From assembly GCA_914767715.1 (NCBI GenBank), contig OU612072.1:14074001-14138000 (forward strand): 64,000 bases of DNA, written 5' to 3'. Under the pieces are notes generated by a model. That model was not told the DNA's origin and ran no database searches. It was given only the letters and a program-made list of their open reading frames with translations. The position numbers and the translations under genes are program-made. Origin of the DNA: Membranipora membranacea. Lineage: Eukaryota > Bryozoa > Gymnolaemata > Cheilostomatida > Membraniporidae. This document shows positions 39,301 through 54,300 of the stretch, in pieces (the stretch's first letter is position 1; each line of letters starts with the position of its first letter).

Positions 39301-42300
39301 TATTGTTTTAATTAATATTTGTTATTAATATTTATTATTTTTATTTGTAATTATTATTCATTATTATAATTATTATTCAACATTATTATTATTGTTTAGT
39401 ACCATTATTTATTATTACTATTATTATTATTATTATTATAATTTATTATGATTATTTATTATATTAATATTTCTATGTTTATGATTGTTACAGATAAGTT
39501 GTATAAGAGTGAGGCTGCCGAACAGGAGCCTTCCCTCTCAGTGTTGACCATGAGTCTGGAGACCTTGGAGTTACGATGCCTCTCAGAACTGCAGAGAATG
39601 GAGGCGAATGATTCTCTTACCTCCGACCACAGAGAAACTCTCAATAGTATTGAGGAAGAGGTTGTTGCCTGTCAGAAGTACCTTGATTATCTGGACACAA
39701 TGCCTGGAGGTGCAGAGGTTAGTATAAATCCGCCCATCCATCGGACATTCTTGTTCCCATTTCAAGCAAGTTTGTGACTTAAAATATCCTTCAGGTAATA
39801 AGTATCAAAGCGTTTTACTTGAACAAAAAATAATTGAACTAAGTTTATTCCATAGATTAATTGAGTAGTAACTAGAACAATAGAATCCTACCATTTAGTA
39901 AATTATTATGTAATGATGAAAAATAATAATCAATCATTAATCATTTTCATAGTAAAGTGCCTGTCTATGAGGTTATCTAATTCTTATTGGTACTAAATTT
40001 TATTTTCATTTGTTTATAAATAGTCAATTTTTATTTTGGGGAAGAATAAGTCCTTATTATGACTTGTACCCATTTTCAATGATATTTAACATGAGACAAG
40101 TTTTGACCATAAAAAAAACTTAAACATGGAGCCAATCAACCAATCAAACTATAGTTGTGATATTGCATGTTTTGATCTCTCTGCACATTACTTCTCAACT
40201 TTTTCACCGATAATAATTTAGTTATTCAAACTGTGTTATTTTAAAGGAAAAGTTACCCACAGTTGAACACCGAGTCAGCAAGCTGCAAAGAATGTATCAG
40301 ACATTAAAACTGATCAACCCAAATCTTTGTGAGGGATCTCATGTGTCTGAGTACCTTGGCCAGCTGATGAATGACCTACAGCTGCTTCAAGGCCGTCTAG
40401 AGGTCATACCAGAAGACAGAGAGCTTCTCACTCCAGGATCAGACCTGTACAGATGGCAAGAGAACATGGCCGATCATGTCAGCCAGCATGATGGAGTAAG
40501 TGATGTTGCGAAACTTATATTTAGCTGGTATCCTTTCTAACGCTCATTCATAAAGCAGTAGGTAGAGATATCTACTGAACTATGTTATGAAATCCATTTC
40601 AAATTGCTGTCAAACATACATGTTTCATCGTCTATCAGAGGAAGAATCTCAAAGTATTTGTCAGGCAACGCGATGAAGTGGGTTCTTTTGCAATACTAAA
40701 TCTAATGTTATTTTCTCTTACACGTATTCATAGGGTAGTAACTATTAAGTTGTTCTGTTATCGTTATCATGCTGCCTGACAATGATGATGGTATATTTGC
40801 AGGATTCAGATGTTGATTTTGTTGACAATGTGGTTTGCAACCTTAACAAGTCACTTTGTTCACTTGATATGCGAAATCTAAGTGATGACCGACGCCAACA
40901 AATGAGACATGCTCATGAGATGGTGAGCGCCTACAAAGAGTTACTGATCGCAACTAGATATGGACTTCAGACTGGGAGGTTGACAGAGAGTGAGACGGCA
41001 GTTCAGGACAGAGAAAATATCTTGGTATATGCTTTTCATTTTTGGCTGCAGTATTTCAGTAATCAACACCATTATAATATATGGTGCTGATATATGGTGC
41101 TGATACATGATGCTGATATGTGGTACTGACATATTGTGCTAACAGTCTAGTTTTCTGGTCTCAGTGATCAGATATGAGCAAATACTTTCGCTGAAAAACT
41201 CGAGGTGTTGTGTTCTTTATAATTATAATAATGTTAATATAAATTTTTGAACAAACAGCTAGAATATCAGTTAATCACAGATTCTCTACTCCTTTCTTTA
41301 CAGAGTTTGTTCACAATGTTTGAGACATACAGACTCCATCTGGCAAGCATCTCGTCGACCACTTCTGACACCAATGTCATAAAGTCTTTCAACAATTTTA
41401 TCGAAGAGACTCAGGCCATGCAGAATGACTTGTGGTGTAAAGCAGAGAATCTGCAGAGACTTATAAACATGTCAACAACATTCAACAAGCATTGCGATGA
41501 TTTGATATCTTGCCTAACACAACTGCATTCTGATTATACGGCCAACAAAGTCAGTAAGTAGTCCGCTGCTTATTCATCATTGGATATGTAAAAGTATATT
41601 ACCATTATTATTATGATCGGTGTTTACAGGGTTATTTGAACCAGTCCATTCTTTTCACCTTTCTGATGATGTTTCCTTCACTGAATCCGAGAAAAAAATT
41701 TTCATTCAGTCAATCAGGAATCATCCTGTTTGCTGGCTTCATGATTTAAACCATAGTTATTTCGTCCCTCAATGGTTAGTTATTAGGAATTGGAGGTCTT
41801 AGGTTTGAATCCTGCTGAAGTTTACTGACTACTGGGCGCAATTGATGCCCCAGGTGTGGTCCGACCTGCCTGCAAACTGAGAGTAACTTGGCACCTGTAT
41901 ATCTCACTCTTTGGACAGAGACAGATTCCAACCCACATTAATATAACATTATCCTAGAATGATAACAGCTGTTTGATATCAATGCCAGAATACATTTCTC
42001 TGATTAATTTCAGATCACTCACGGTTGGAAAAGAAACTGAATCAAATTGAGTCAGAATACCATGGTCTGCTTACTGAAATATCTATTTTACTGAGCACCA
42101 GCATGCGATCACCAGAACTGCGACAAAAGTCTGCGGATCTGCAGGAGATATGGCAAAGCCTGAAAGACCTTGCCCAGATCCAAAGGTGACCAACTAGACT
42201 CATTACAATTAACTATTTCCATTTGAGTTGTGACGCTTTGCCCGAAACTATTTTGCTGTCCCTTTGCCCCCATTCCATTATCAGAAGGCAAGGCATTTTC

Positions 42301-45300
42301 TGTTAAAAGTTTGATAGGTCACTAGGGAACTAAAAGGTAGATTATTCTGGTCCAATTGATTTGCTATCTCTCTGTTACTTGGTGATTGGTTAATGGCTGA
42401 TATCACAGCCACCATGCTGGTTCAAAATTCCTAAGTTGCAGTACCCAATATCAAACCCTTCAATGCAAACAAAACCAAGCCGCCGACAAAATTGACCAAA
42501 ACAGTTCCCATCTAATCTTATCTAAACTTGAGGTTTGAGAATCACCTTGGTCCGATGGTTTCCCCAATTTATTTTCTAAGAAAAGAATTGTCAATAAAAC
42601 AATGAACATTTTCATCTGACTTGCCATGAGTAAAAAAGGTAGTTGAAGTAACAGATTAGTCATAAATAGTGAAATAACTACTGTTGAGATTCATGGAAAT
42701 CCAGCGACCTTCCAAAAGGTAATCCGGGGGTCTCTCGTACAGTCTAGCCAGTCTCAATTTCATTTAGTTGGAGGTTTATGCGCTGAGTCTAGTGCCACTT
42801 CTAATTCTTTTAACTTTGACTCATTCTTCCAGCGCTCCCAGTATTGAGGATGAATCTGCTAAGTTGTTTTCTGAACTGCTGATTATCCAGATGAACAACA
42901 AAAGGAAGCTTGATGCTGATGCTCCTCTTCATCACTGTGCTAGTCAAGCCCTGGTGAGTCTTCGATTTCATTTCCTGAGCTGAGAAATGGATTAAATGGG
43001 AATATTTTGGTATTCTAAGGCAAAATAATGGGATTCCATAGGCAATAATAAGACTTATCTCTCCCAACCCGAAATTCTTTGAGTTTTAAAACTGATTTCT
43101 CTCTTACTGGCAAACTGGGAGGTGTAGAACTAATGCATAGTAGTTGAACAACCTATCTACACATATAAACGCTGTCAAATTGTTGCCACGACCCCCTTAA
43201 AATAAATTGAAAGAAAGCTTCCGCTGTCTTCTGGACTAGAACTCAAGCTGATAAAAACTTTTTTTTTAATCTTGCATCTTGATACATGATCTGACATTAT
43301 CATGATTTAATCATTCTTGATCATTTAGACAGATTTCAAAGGAATGAAACACTAGATGCATCATCAAACTTCTGGGCTCCTACAGGAGTACTTGAATTGA
43401 TTGCCTTGTTGTCATTGATGACAATGGGAAAGCATTGAAAGTCATCATCCTAGGGGAAGTGCAGGTTTCTATTAGCCAATGTGTAGGCTCTGATTGGTTG
43501 GTTAGGTCCCAAACCCAACCAATCAAATTGGCCTGGACTCTATTGGATCTGTCTTTTGATTTTCAGGACATGCTAGTGGAGCTTGATTCACTCAACTGGT
43601 TGTACAAAGATCTCTACTCTGGTAAAGAGGACTCTGACCTGGATATGAAGTCGAACATGCTGTCACTAAGACCGAAAGTAAACGCGATCAAGTGAGTTCT
43701 GAGTTGGGTTGTGATCCAGAGCCACCCTCAATTGCGTCAAGTTCCCTTAGGTTTAGTGGCATTGTGGGAAGTGTCCTTTGGCTTTTTGACAGCAGCCTTA
43801 CAGGTGATCACCAAGCTGATGAAATTATTAATTTGTTGCTACCTTTTACATGTTCCAGGGCTTCAAAGTGGCTATTGCTGTAAGAAAACTTGTATAATCA
43901 ATTATTTTATGTACCAGGTCCGTACTACAGTCTCGTTTGATGGAGTCGACTTCCTCAAACTCAGAAGATTTACAGAACATCTACAAATGGTTGGGAGAGA
44001 TCAAACCATTTAAGAAACAACTGACAAGCATTTCCACTGTTCACGAGTATCTACATGAGCTAATTGTGAGATTACAAACTTATTTATTCATGACACCTAT
44101 AAGATCAAGTATTCATTTTACAAAAATAAACATTCTAGATTCTACTCATGGCGTAGACTTGAATTTGATTACTTGTAAACCTCTTTTCTCCAAAACGTTA
44201 TGGCAAAGTTGAGAGACATTGGAAAAAAACAGTTGATGTATTATATTATTCATGGAAATACATAAATAATGTTCATGCATTTTAACTCTTGCCAACATTC
44301 GTCAGTTTTTTTAACTAGCTATCAAATTTTTTATCGTTACAGGGTTATCAAAGTGATCTGAGTCAAAGGTCCTACATCACAGGTCTGATGATGTCACTGG
44401 TTACATCATCAGATCATGATGTCATTGTGACATCACAACAAGCAGTAAAAACATTACATGAAGCGAAGATGGCGGCCAGTAAACAGCTGACATCAACACA
44501 CACTCTGAGAGATGCTTACAAGGTCTGTGCGATTGATGGTATCTCTAATCCATCTTGTCTTGTCCTACGTGGTGGGGAGGGTAGTGGTATGAGACCATAC
44601 TCTCCAGAGAACAGGTGGACCCCTGGACAGTTTCTGATTATTTCTGATAGAATGAATCATTGATGTTAGAAGGATGAGTATGTTCCATCTGTCAGTGTTG
44701 TGATTAAGATAGTAGTCTGATTTTTAGGATATGGGTGATTTTTGAGAGTTGATGGTTGAAGTTGTTCTGAGTATTGCGGTTTGTGGGTTGGAAGGAGCCA
44801 GGGTAAATTCCTTGAGATGAGAACGGGAATCAATCCCGGGACCTCTTGCTCGGAAGCCAAGGATGTGATCATAATATTTGGAGCTTTAGGAGCTTTGATA
44901 GCACATTAGCTCCAAATCCTCGATCCATACGGGTATAATAAGGGAAATATATCATGTAGGCTATGATTAATCTACTTTGTTTTGTTAATAATCTTTGAGT
45001 GACTTTGGGAAATTTCATATTGTCTAACCGAAATTTTGGCATGTAAGAAAATCACTGCGTCATTTTGTGGCAGGAAACAAATCCACACATCTTTCCCCAT
45101 AGATGTGTGAACATCATCAACATAATTGACTTAATCAGTGAGCAACACATACCAGTCCTTTGACAACAAAAACTATTTTAACATTTCATGCTTACTTAGG
45201 TTTATGAGAAGACAAAGAGAAGGTTTGAAAGCTGGATCTCTGAGGCTTCCTGTGTCACTAAGGACTGTCCAATCGGATCACAAGCTGCTGTTGAGTGGCT

Positions 45301-48300
45301 CATCACAATGTGCAAGGTGAGTGTCCGATACGGCTCGATCTGGATACAACCTCAACTCTAAAACGCTTCAGCTTCCTGGAACCTTGGCACTGGTTCATTA
45401 TTACCATCCAAGTTACCACAAAATAAGTAGAAACAATGATACGACCCACTAGCAGAATACAGGCATTTTGAATAAGAATACACAGAAACAGCATTTGGAA
45501 AAATTAATGCCCTCAATGTTGTTGAATCATGAGCAGTCGCCCCTTGTTCGAACCTAGAATCAACCTTTCCTTCTGTCCGAATCACAACTCTAAGGTAACC
45601 ACTGCTGCCGATTGTTGTGACCTCTAGCCACTGTACAATTGTGATTGTTTCTTTATTTGTAAGTCACTACATGATAAAATACATGATACATGACCACTGA
45701 GCAGTCACTATTCTGGGATTCAGTCCAACAACACCAACAAACCAAAACCCATCAAAACAAAACAATAACACAAGCACATGGGTCTATTCATAAATGCCCA
45801 ATAGTGATACATGGATGTAGATATCACCATAGAAGCAATTCCAATGCCACCAATAATACAGGCACGCCTTCATTGTTGGCTTGAATCCCAGGCTAAGTCA
45901 AAAACTTCTCTTATGTTATGCCTGTGTGGCAACTATTGTCGCTGATTGTAGTATCATTTTGTGTCGCTATGTGATTGTGATTATTTCTTTATTCTTTATT
46001 CCTAAGTCACTACACGATGAGGGCCTGATGTTATCAGAATATAAGCAGACTTTCACACAGGAATGTACTGTTCTAAGCTCCCATCAACTTTGTACCCAGT
46101 CAGCCATTAGAGAAGTCAGCAGACAAGCTAAAGATCTTAATGATAAACAGGTAATGTTATGTGGCAGCAGTTTCATTCTGTTTCAACTTTTGTGCTCTCT
46201 CTTCTAAATTAGTCTTAGAAGGAATGCCTTGGGAATTAAGATTTAGATTGATTGCTTTGAGTTTTGACTAGAATATGACAGCTCCGCCTTGTGAGTTTGA
46301 AAGAGCGAAAAAGCTTATCTATTGATGGCTTGTGAATGATTGCATAACTTTTTAGCCTCGGTGAGACAAATAACCTTGAGTTTATTAACTAAGCTGATCC
46401 ACTTTTGCATGGTTCCGTTAATCAAACAGTCTGGTGATGAAACATAAATATTCTGTACAGTACATTCAAGAGCACCTTTTCTGTGCTGAGTCAAAAGATG
46501 TGCCCCATCAGTAAATAATCTTTGGAAACGGTAACATGTGAGGGAGGTGAACACTCGACTAAACAACAATTGAGACTTTTTGAGAGTTTAATCAAAATAT
46601 TTTTTAGATGTCCTCTATGAAAGACTTGACTACTCTGCTCGACACAATGGAGGGGATCTCAGCTAACTGGGCAGAGTATAACGCTGTCTATGATGAGAAT
46701 TGTGACATTCTCGATCGTCAAGAGTGTCTATTAGAATGTGCTCCTCACCTTACAACAGAAACATGCGAGGTGAGTACCAACTATGTTACAACTATATCCA
46801 GAGTATTGGCTCTAAATATCGTGAACTTTTATCACAAGTTAAAGATATGTTCTGAAAGGTTGATTGGGGAAAAAGTTGTCCCCCCTGATTAACATGAGTG
46901 AAATTCCATGAAAACCCCCTTGTGGTTCCTGTTCTGAGGGTGGAATACAAAAATGTAACACTAAGACTAAACAATGTATGAAACTCAGCTTTTACACTTT
47001 CAACATGGATTTTGACCCCGGGATCCCCGACTACTAAAACTAATTATATGCGAGTTCATAATACCTTCATTTAGAGTTGCCCCTTTTGAGCCCCATCACA
47101 AGGCGAAACACCAGTAAAAAGTCCAGAATGAAGGCAAATTTGATCACACTTGATCTAGTATCTAGTTACAAGAATGCATTGTGCTTATAATATGGCTCTT
47201 TGAATACTCAGTATACATATACTTTAAATACTCAGTATCCATATACATTAAATACATTTAATTACTTTAAATGGTCAGTCCTATTAGAAAAGTGGATATA
47301 TTTTGAGTTCATAGGGCAAATAAAAATGAAAAATAAAACAATTGTTGAAAACGGCTTTTTAATTTTTTTAAATCTTTGAGCAAAGATCATATTGGATCAT
47401 AGTGGTCAGGTGGAGGCAATAAATCACTATGATCCACTATGATCCCAATTTTCAGACTTTATAGCAGTTTTACTGCAGTTAGGGTCACAGGCTGTTTTAA
47501 ATCATATGCCCTAATGACTTTTCAGCCCCTTTTCAGCCAGAGATCTTGAAAACTATACGAAACATGGCCTAGTAGGACTGTCACTTTAAATACATATACA
47601 GAAATGTAGTCTCACTTCGTTTTTTTGATTTGTTTAGGAGTACAACAATCAGCTGGCTGCCTTGAAAGTTGCACTTGATAATGGTAGCAGAGAAGCAGAT
47701 AAGATACAGCCCATCTCTCAGAAACTACGAGTTCATATCACCGTCAATAACAGTCTCCAGGTAAACACTTCTGACCTAGTAGAATTAACTTTGTTGAAGA
47801 CTACCCAAAGATCGAATAATGTTAAAGTCAGGCAGTTACTTTGGAAAAAGTTGTATCAGATTTCAATGTTCTACTTGGCATGAATTATCAATGGTTGAAA
47901 AAGTGCCTCCCATAAGGGAAGGTAACTCTCATTCTCTGCATTATGATGTCACAGTCACCCGGATGTGAAATACAAGAAACAAGCCCTTCCTGATGACTGT
48001 GACATCATAAAGCAGAGAATGAGAGTTATCTTCCCTTAACATCCATTGGTCGTCGGGTAGACCTTAACCAGATATTATTTCCTCAATATCTGAAAAAAAA
48101 CTGCAACATATTTTAGGTAGTATTAGTAGGCCAGGTGCCCAAAATTATAATGATAAAGTTATGAACCATTTTATATATTAAAATGCGTCCCAGGAGAGTG
48201 AGTCGTTTTCTTAGTGTGCCAAAGAGATATGGCTCGGATTGGATGTTGGGTTTGAGGGACAGCCAATCAGAACCAGCACATGAACTAATGATTGTTATTG

Positions 48301-51300
48301 GTTTATTTTCATTTCTCTATCAGACAGAGGTTGGATAACATTGTATCAACTTTGAATGAGTCATCTTACAGTCAACAACAATCATGTAGATGTTAAATGA
48401 CTGACAAAAAAATAATAATATAGTAACTCTCAAGCAATGAAGAGGGAGTTCATTGTCTCAAGTCTGAGATTATAGCTCGCTACGTAATTGTTTTCACACT
48501 TTTTCTAATCTTAAACCTTCAACCTTTGATTTGTTTTACACAAAACAGGCTTTGGATACTATTGTGAAAGAGGTGAGGCTGAAGGAATACAAGCTTTTCT
48601 CACAGAAGTTACCATTGATGATTGAGAGATGGCAGAAAGCCAGAAGCCACATGGATAAATATGATAAGTCTATAGCAAATGTTCAGCAAATTATCACAGG
48701 TTTGTCAGCGGATCTTTGATCTACTATAAGAGGAGGCTCTAAATCTGACAGCTCCTTCATTTCAGCACAGATCTGATTGCGTTGTCTACTACAGATTCTG
48801 TCTCTTTAGAAAACAAATCTAGATCATCTACCTACCAGTAATTATGATATATCACCGCACCATATATATTTTTTGTTATATACCGTGCCGAATTATCCAT
48901 TGACCTGTTGAGACAGAGTTATTATTATTGTATATTTTGAGCACTTAGTAAAGCTAGACCAAAACAAGTTTGAAACTAGTCCATCTATGGAACCAGTGAG
49001 GACAAAACCTGATAAACAACTTAAATAAGACAATAGTTGCGGTTAAAGCTGAAGTCGTAGTTAATGTATCTATAAAAAGGAGCTGCAAAAAATTGCTGTC
49101 AAATGTTGCTGCTTTGTTGAAATTGCAGTAAAAGCTGAAGTTGCGGATGAAGATGAAGCTAAAATTGCAGTCAAAGTTAAATCTAAGTTTGCAGTTAAAG
49201 CTATCCCCATGTTATAACTATTGTCAAAATCATCTTCTTCTTTGTTCAATTTTAGATACTCAAGTGTTTCTCCACAAGAGCTCCTCAGCAGTAACGCTAA
49301 AGGATTTAGAGTTATCACTGTCTGAATATCAGAGATACCTCAATAAATTAGACACTATAAAATGGGGAGATATAGAAAGAGCTGCCTCTAGCATAGGTCA
49401 GCTTACTGGTATCATACTCCATCAGGTGAGTTATCCAAAATAACTTTTACATTAAATTATATCATAAATTGTTATGGGGCTCCCTGCAAACAAATCTCTT
49501 CGGGGAAAATTAGCCCAATCTTCAGTTTTAAAACTATCATCTTCAGAATAAATTCATCAAATAACCAATTGTCTAGACATTAAACTGAACCTAAATCTTA
49601 AGAAGAACTGAGCCAACATTGGGCAAAAAATTTAATAGTAAATGAGTTGGTCTTCCATCTTTATTTTTGCCTTAACAAGGGAATAATCTTCTCTTCAGGC
49701 TTCATTCAAACTGACCAAATCTTTTCTTCAACATTAAAACACCTTGTCTTCAATCTTCTGTAAAATAATTTAATTTATATCATGGATCGACGATTTAATG
49801 AAAACAATAGTGTATGCAAATGATGACTAAGATCAAAGTGTCACTACCAATGGCTGATTAGTGCCAGTTTCAGTTTTGGCAGCTGTGAGGCCACACGTGG
49901 TTGTTTTCTCATGATTTGGAGAAAATTTTCATGAAAACTTTCGTACAAATTGGGATTCCCACGATTTCGCCAAACATTGTATGTTCACAATGCACACATC
50001 CAAATAGTCTAAATTTTCTTGAAAAGCAATCTGATTGGCTGTCTGATTAAATTGAATGGACTTGCCTTTGACTTTTGCCTCCCCTGCCATTTTTCTTAAA
50101 CTACGGCCATGTGATGCACGACTACAAACTCTATTTTACAACAGGGAACTTCTCTGAGGAAGAAGGTAGATAACTTACGCCGACATATGACAGGACTTGT
50201 AGCAGACAGCACAGAGAAGTGTGCTAAAAGTTCACACTGTGCACAGATGATACACACTGTAGAGCACAAGCTCAACAGACTACAGAACGAACCATGCCTT
50301 ACAATCGCTATAGAGAAACTAGACTATCAGGTAATTTCTTACAATTGCTCTAGAGAAACTAGACTATGAGGTAAATCTTACAATCGATTTCAAGAAGCTC
50401 GACTATCAGGTAATTTTTCCTCTTTCATGGCGCCAATGTCAACTTTTGATCTGTGCTAGCGAACAGATCTTTCGGTTACTTTTGCTAACGCTGGCATGTT
50501 TGAGGTAAAGTTCACGCATGGGTTTCAGTGAAGTTAAGTGCTCAAGCTTTGCCAAGGTTGCAACTGGAAGTTGCATTTAATTATCAACCACAGCCTTGGT
50601 TTGAATATGGTTCAATGGAATGCCATTACCATCACAGTGTGAATGTTTAAGCCATGTTGATGTATTCGGCCTCCACTTTCAGAATTAAATTTAACAGAGC
50701 TCTAGGCAAGCTGAAATTGTCCATAAAAGATTACTCCAACTAACAGCAATGGTAAATAGTCGCAGTTGTCCATAAAGAAAAAACATACAAACAGACGACA
50801 AAATTGATTTTCCTGGCATAAGTTCGTAACGGCTGATAAGTTTCATCAATTAAAAAAGGTCAAACTTTTCTCCCTGCGTATACTTTATTCCTCTTGGGTA
50901 GTTGTGTCATATTCACCTAACCAAAAAAAAGATTAAGGATGAACCGAAGTTATGGATATTGTTTTTTCACAATAATTACAAAGCTGAAAAGGTCAAACAA
51001 TTTCCCCCCTGTGGATACTTCACTATGATTATGTGAAACATATCTAACTGTCCAAAACAACAATTTAAATTAAATCCAAATTGTTTTTATTGTTTTCAAG
51101 TTATATATATTTTTTGTTACAGAAACTACTTGACCGCAGATCTCGCACTGAGCAGCTACTGTACGATCTCGTACTGGAGAGGCAGACTATGGACGATTTA
51201 CAGACATCATACAGTACTGGAACTCCTCTCTCTAAAGAACAAGGTATTTTAAATAGCGATACAATAACATGTCCTACCCACTAAATCTTGGCATTGTTTG

Positions 51301-54300
51301 ATTTTGGAATCAATAGTTTCTGCCATTGTGTAAGTTTATATTGGTAGAAGTTGATTGATGAAAGATAGAATTAACGATGAAATTGTAGCAATTTGTCACA
51401 AAGCATCATGGATCACTTTCATGCACATATACAACATAAGATACACATGTGGAAATTTGTATGATACAATTGATACAAAATATGAAATTAATTTAGATTT
51501 AAGCGTAGAACAGCCGATGACAATGCTATTCATTCATGTGTATACTGCGTTAATGGCTAACAATAGATGCAGAACGATTTCAATTTTCCTAATTAGGGGC
51601 AGGTTCCATGTTAGGTACTAAATTGACTTTTATGATCAGAGGTACACATGATATAGTGTAATCTTGATATCAGTTTTGAACCAATCACACACTGTAAAGC
51701 TGGCTATGATTATTATCATATTCTCATTCCGCTTACATCACATCTTACATGACACAACGGCGGCATGCGTTGTGTCATGCGTTGTGTCATGCGTTGTGTC
51801 ATGCGTTGTGTCATGCGTTGTGTCGCGCGTTGTGTCGCGCGTTGTGTCGCGCGTTGTGTCGCGCGTTGTGTCGCGCGTTGTGTCATATGTAAAGTTTTCC
51901 ACACTTTTACTTTGCAGTCGATTTGATGAATGTTCTGGAAATAAAATACACTAAAGTAATGGAGATCATAAGCAGCAGACTGGTGAAGCTACAAGAAGAA
52001 GTTGTGAAGTTTGCTGAACCTGCCCAGCTACGGTCAGCGTATCAGGATTGGAAAAATCAAATTGTGCAGCTCATCAGTCAGCAGATCATCGGTGAGCTTT
52101 TATATCTTTGTGAATCACTGATATATATAATATAGATTGGAGAAGCGTACCTGACCCTAAACAAACGTATGGCAATTCATGTATGGTTGCTGGAAACAAC
52201 TTCTCATCTCTAATTGGTCCAAATGTTCAGTAAAGTCACAGTCACTGATATGTATTATATGGATTAGAGGAACATATCAGGCCCTGAACAAGCATTATGG
52301 CAATTTATGGATGGTTGCCAGACCGCATTTCTCATCTTTGATTGGTCGAAATGTGCAGTTGTGTCACAGCCAACCTCTTGTAAAATTTTGTCAAGTAGCT
52401 TGCTTGAGGTTCTAAAGGTCGTTACAGGGACGCCAGTCGGTGCACAAGGTTAAAGGTGCTCTAATCTTTGCTAGATCCAATTACTGACACAAAGTTACAT
52501 ACTGATGTCATTTCTCCACAAATAGCCATGCTTCGATTTAACCACTGATCCATAAATTCATACCAATGGTGTGAGCTATTTAAACTGGTGCTGTCTTCAG
52601 TTTAATGAGACCTGAAAATACTGTACTGAAGTTTTTCTATCTTGCGGTTCTGCTGGTTAATCTCCTGTTATTTCTGAGCAGATGGGGAAGGTGAAAGGTC
52701 ACACACAAAATAATGTTTCTTTATTTTTTTGCAAAAAGTTGGTTTCTTGCCTCTTGTCTTCAGAATATCATGGAGATAAATACTCTATGAGTACTCTGCG
52801 GTTAGGGGAGGTGATTGGTCAATGTTATGCTATTATGTTAATTAATTTTCGGCTGCTGAAGTCAATCTCCAATAAACAAACTTTATTATGCGGGCTCAAT
52901 GTGTTTTGGTTTTGCATGCTGCTTGTGTCTTCGGATGCTATCCAGAGACATTTTGTTGGCATAGGTTGAGCTTCGTCTTCAGCAGTTAAATTGATACTAA
53001 GAATCTGCCTATCAGGTTCCATGAGAAAATGAAGCAGTATTTGTGGGATGAACTATCAAAATAGGTGGCTCTCAAACAAAGAACCCCTTAAGGCTAAAGT
53101 AGGGATAATATTTTTACATTTCAATGTGCAATTATGTTTCTTATAGGTGAAGCAAAGGATTTACAGGAGTTAAGATCAAAATGCCTACTGCACATAAATC
53201 TGGCAGAGACTGAGAGAATTTCGCTTTCGAAAATCAACAAAGCCTCATGCAGCAGGGTCGAACATAACAAGCTCGTTAAGTCTCTGACCGAAAGAGAGCT
53301 CGAACTCCAATCACTGCTTACCAAACAAAAACTGTTCAACAAGCTCAAAGATACAGTTCTCTACTCACTCAAACAGTTAGAGGCGCACCTAGTACTCCCC
53401 GATAAATCGTATAACAGCCATGTGGAAATGAGTGACAAAATTCCCGCATTAAAATCAACTTTCGAATTGCATCAGCGGGCCTCACTGATCATGAGACAGA
53501 TTTGTCAGGAGTTGCTCCCACACTGTGACAGCGCTTCGAGGACAAAACTACTGGCCACAGTGCAAAAGGCTAGCAGCCAGTGGCAGTCAGTTTTATCTAA
53601 ACTGATATCGCAGAGCGAGGAGTCGTCTAACGTGATGGCAGGCGTGAAGTCGTTCTCCCACAGCATTAGCTCTTTAGCAAAAGAGTTAGGAACTGTAAGA
53701 CAGAGCATCCACGGACAACTGCCTGAGCACCATAATCACTTACAGGTATGTAGTATTCTCACTACACCAACAGTTTACATGTACATCCTTGAAATTCTTG
53801 AGAATCGGGGGAGATAACTCTAATTCTGTTCGGATGAATTTTTTTTTTCAATTTAATTTGTGATAATGATGCTCAAACCTCCATCACAATAAATTTCTAG
53901 TACCGAACAGTCATCTATCAAATATATTTGATCTATTGTATGTAAAATTTTCAATACACCAACAGATTACTTGAACACTTTTTAGGTTTTTGAAAATGTG
54001 TAGAAACAATCTCTGATGCTGTATGGTTAAATTATTTACCTTTAATTTTGGGTACCAATGTTCAATCCTGCGTTACAATCCAGTACCAGTATGGAACAAG
54101 TGATCCTTTGTCATATATTTAACCTATTTGAAATTGAGGGTGGAGATAAGGAGACACTTCCGTAAATCGCCAATTATTTATTGGCTGTTTGACAGTATAT
54201 AAGTTGACTCTTCAGCTTTCTGCTTTATTTGCATACTTCATTGCCTTTATCACACCCCTCATGACCAATGTACCTGTCTCTGAGGAAGATCATGGTTATT

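Noticed and set aside
41550-41553. gtcagt at 41550 as the exon 33 donor
   Set aside because: It would put exon 34 in a frame with a stop after ten codons. The overlapping gtaagt at 41554 restores the frame.
51764-51886. CRISPR-like regular array
   Set aside because: Units are 8 bp with 4-bp spacers, in an animal intron. There is no repeat-spacer structure of the right size.
51664-51954. ORFs with VVSC or ATQR repeats
   Set aside because: They are translations of the 12-bp minisatellite (a multiple of three) on each strand, running into intron and exon 47.
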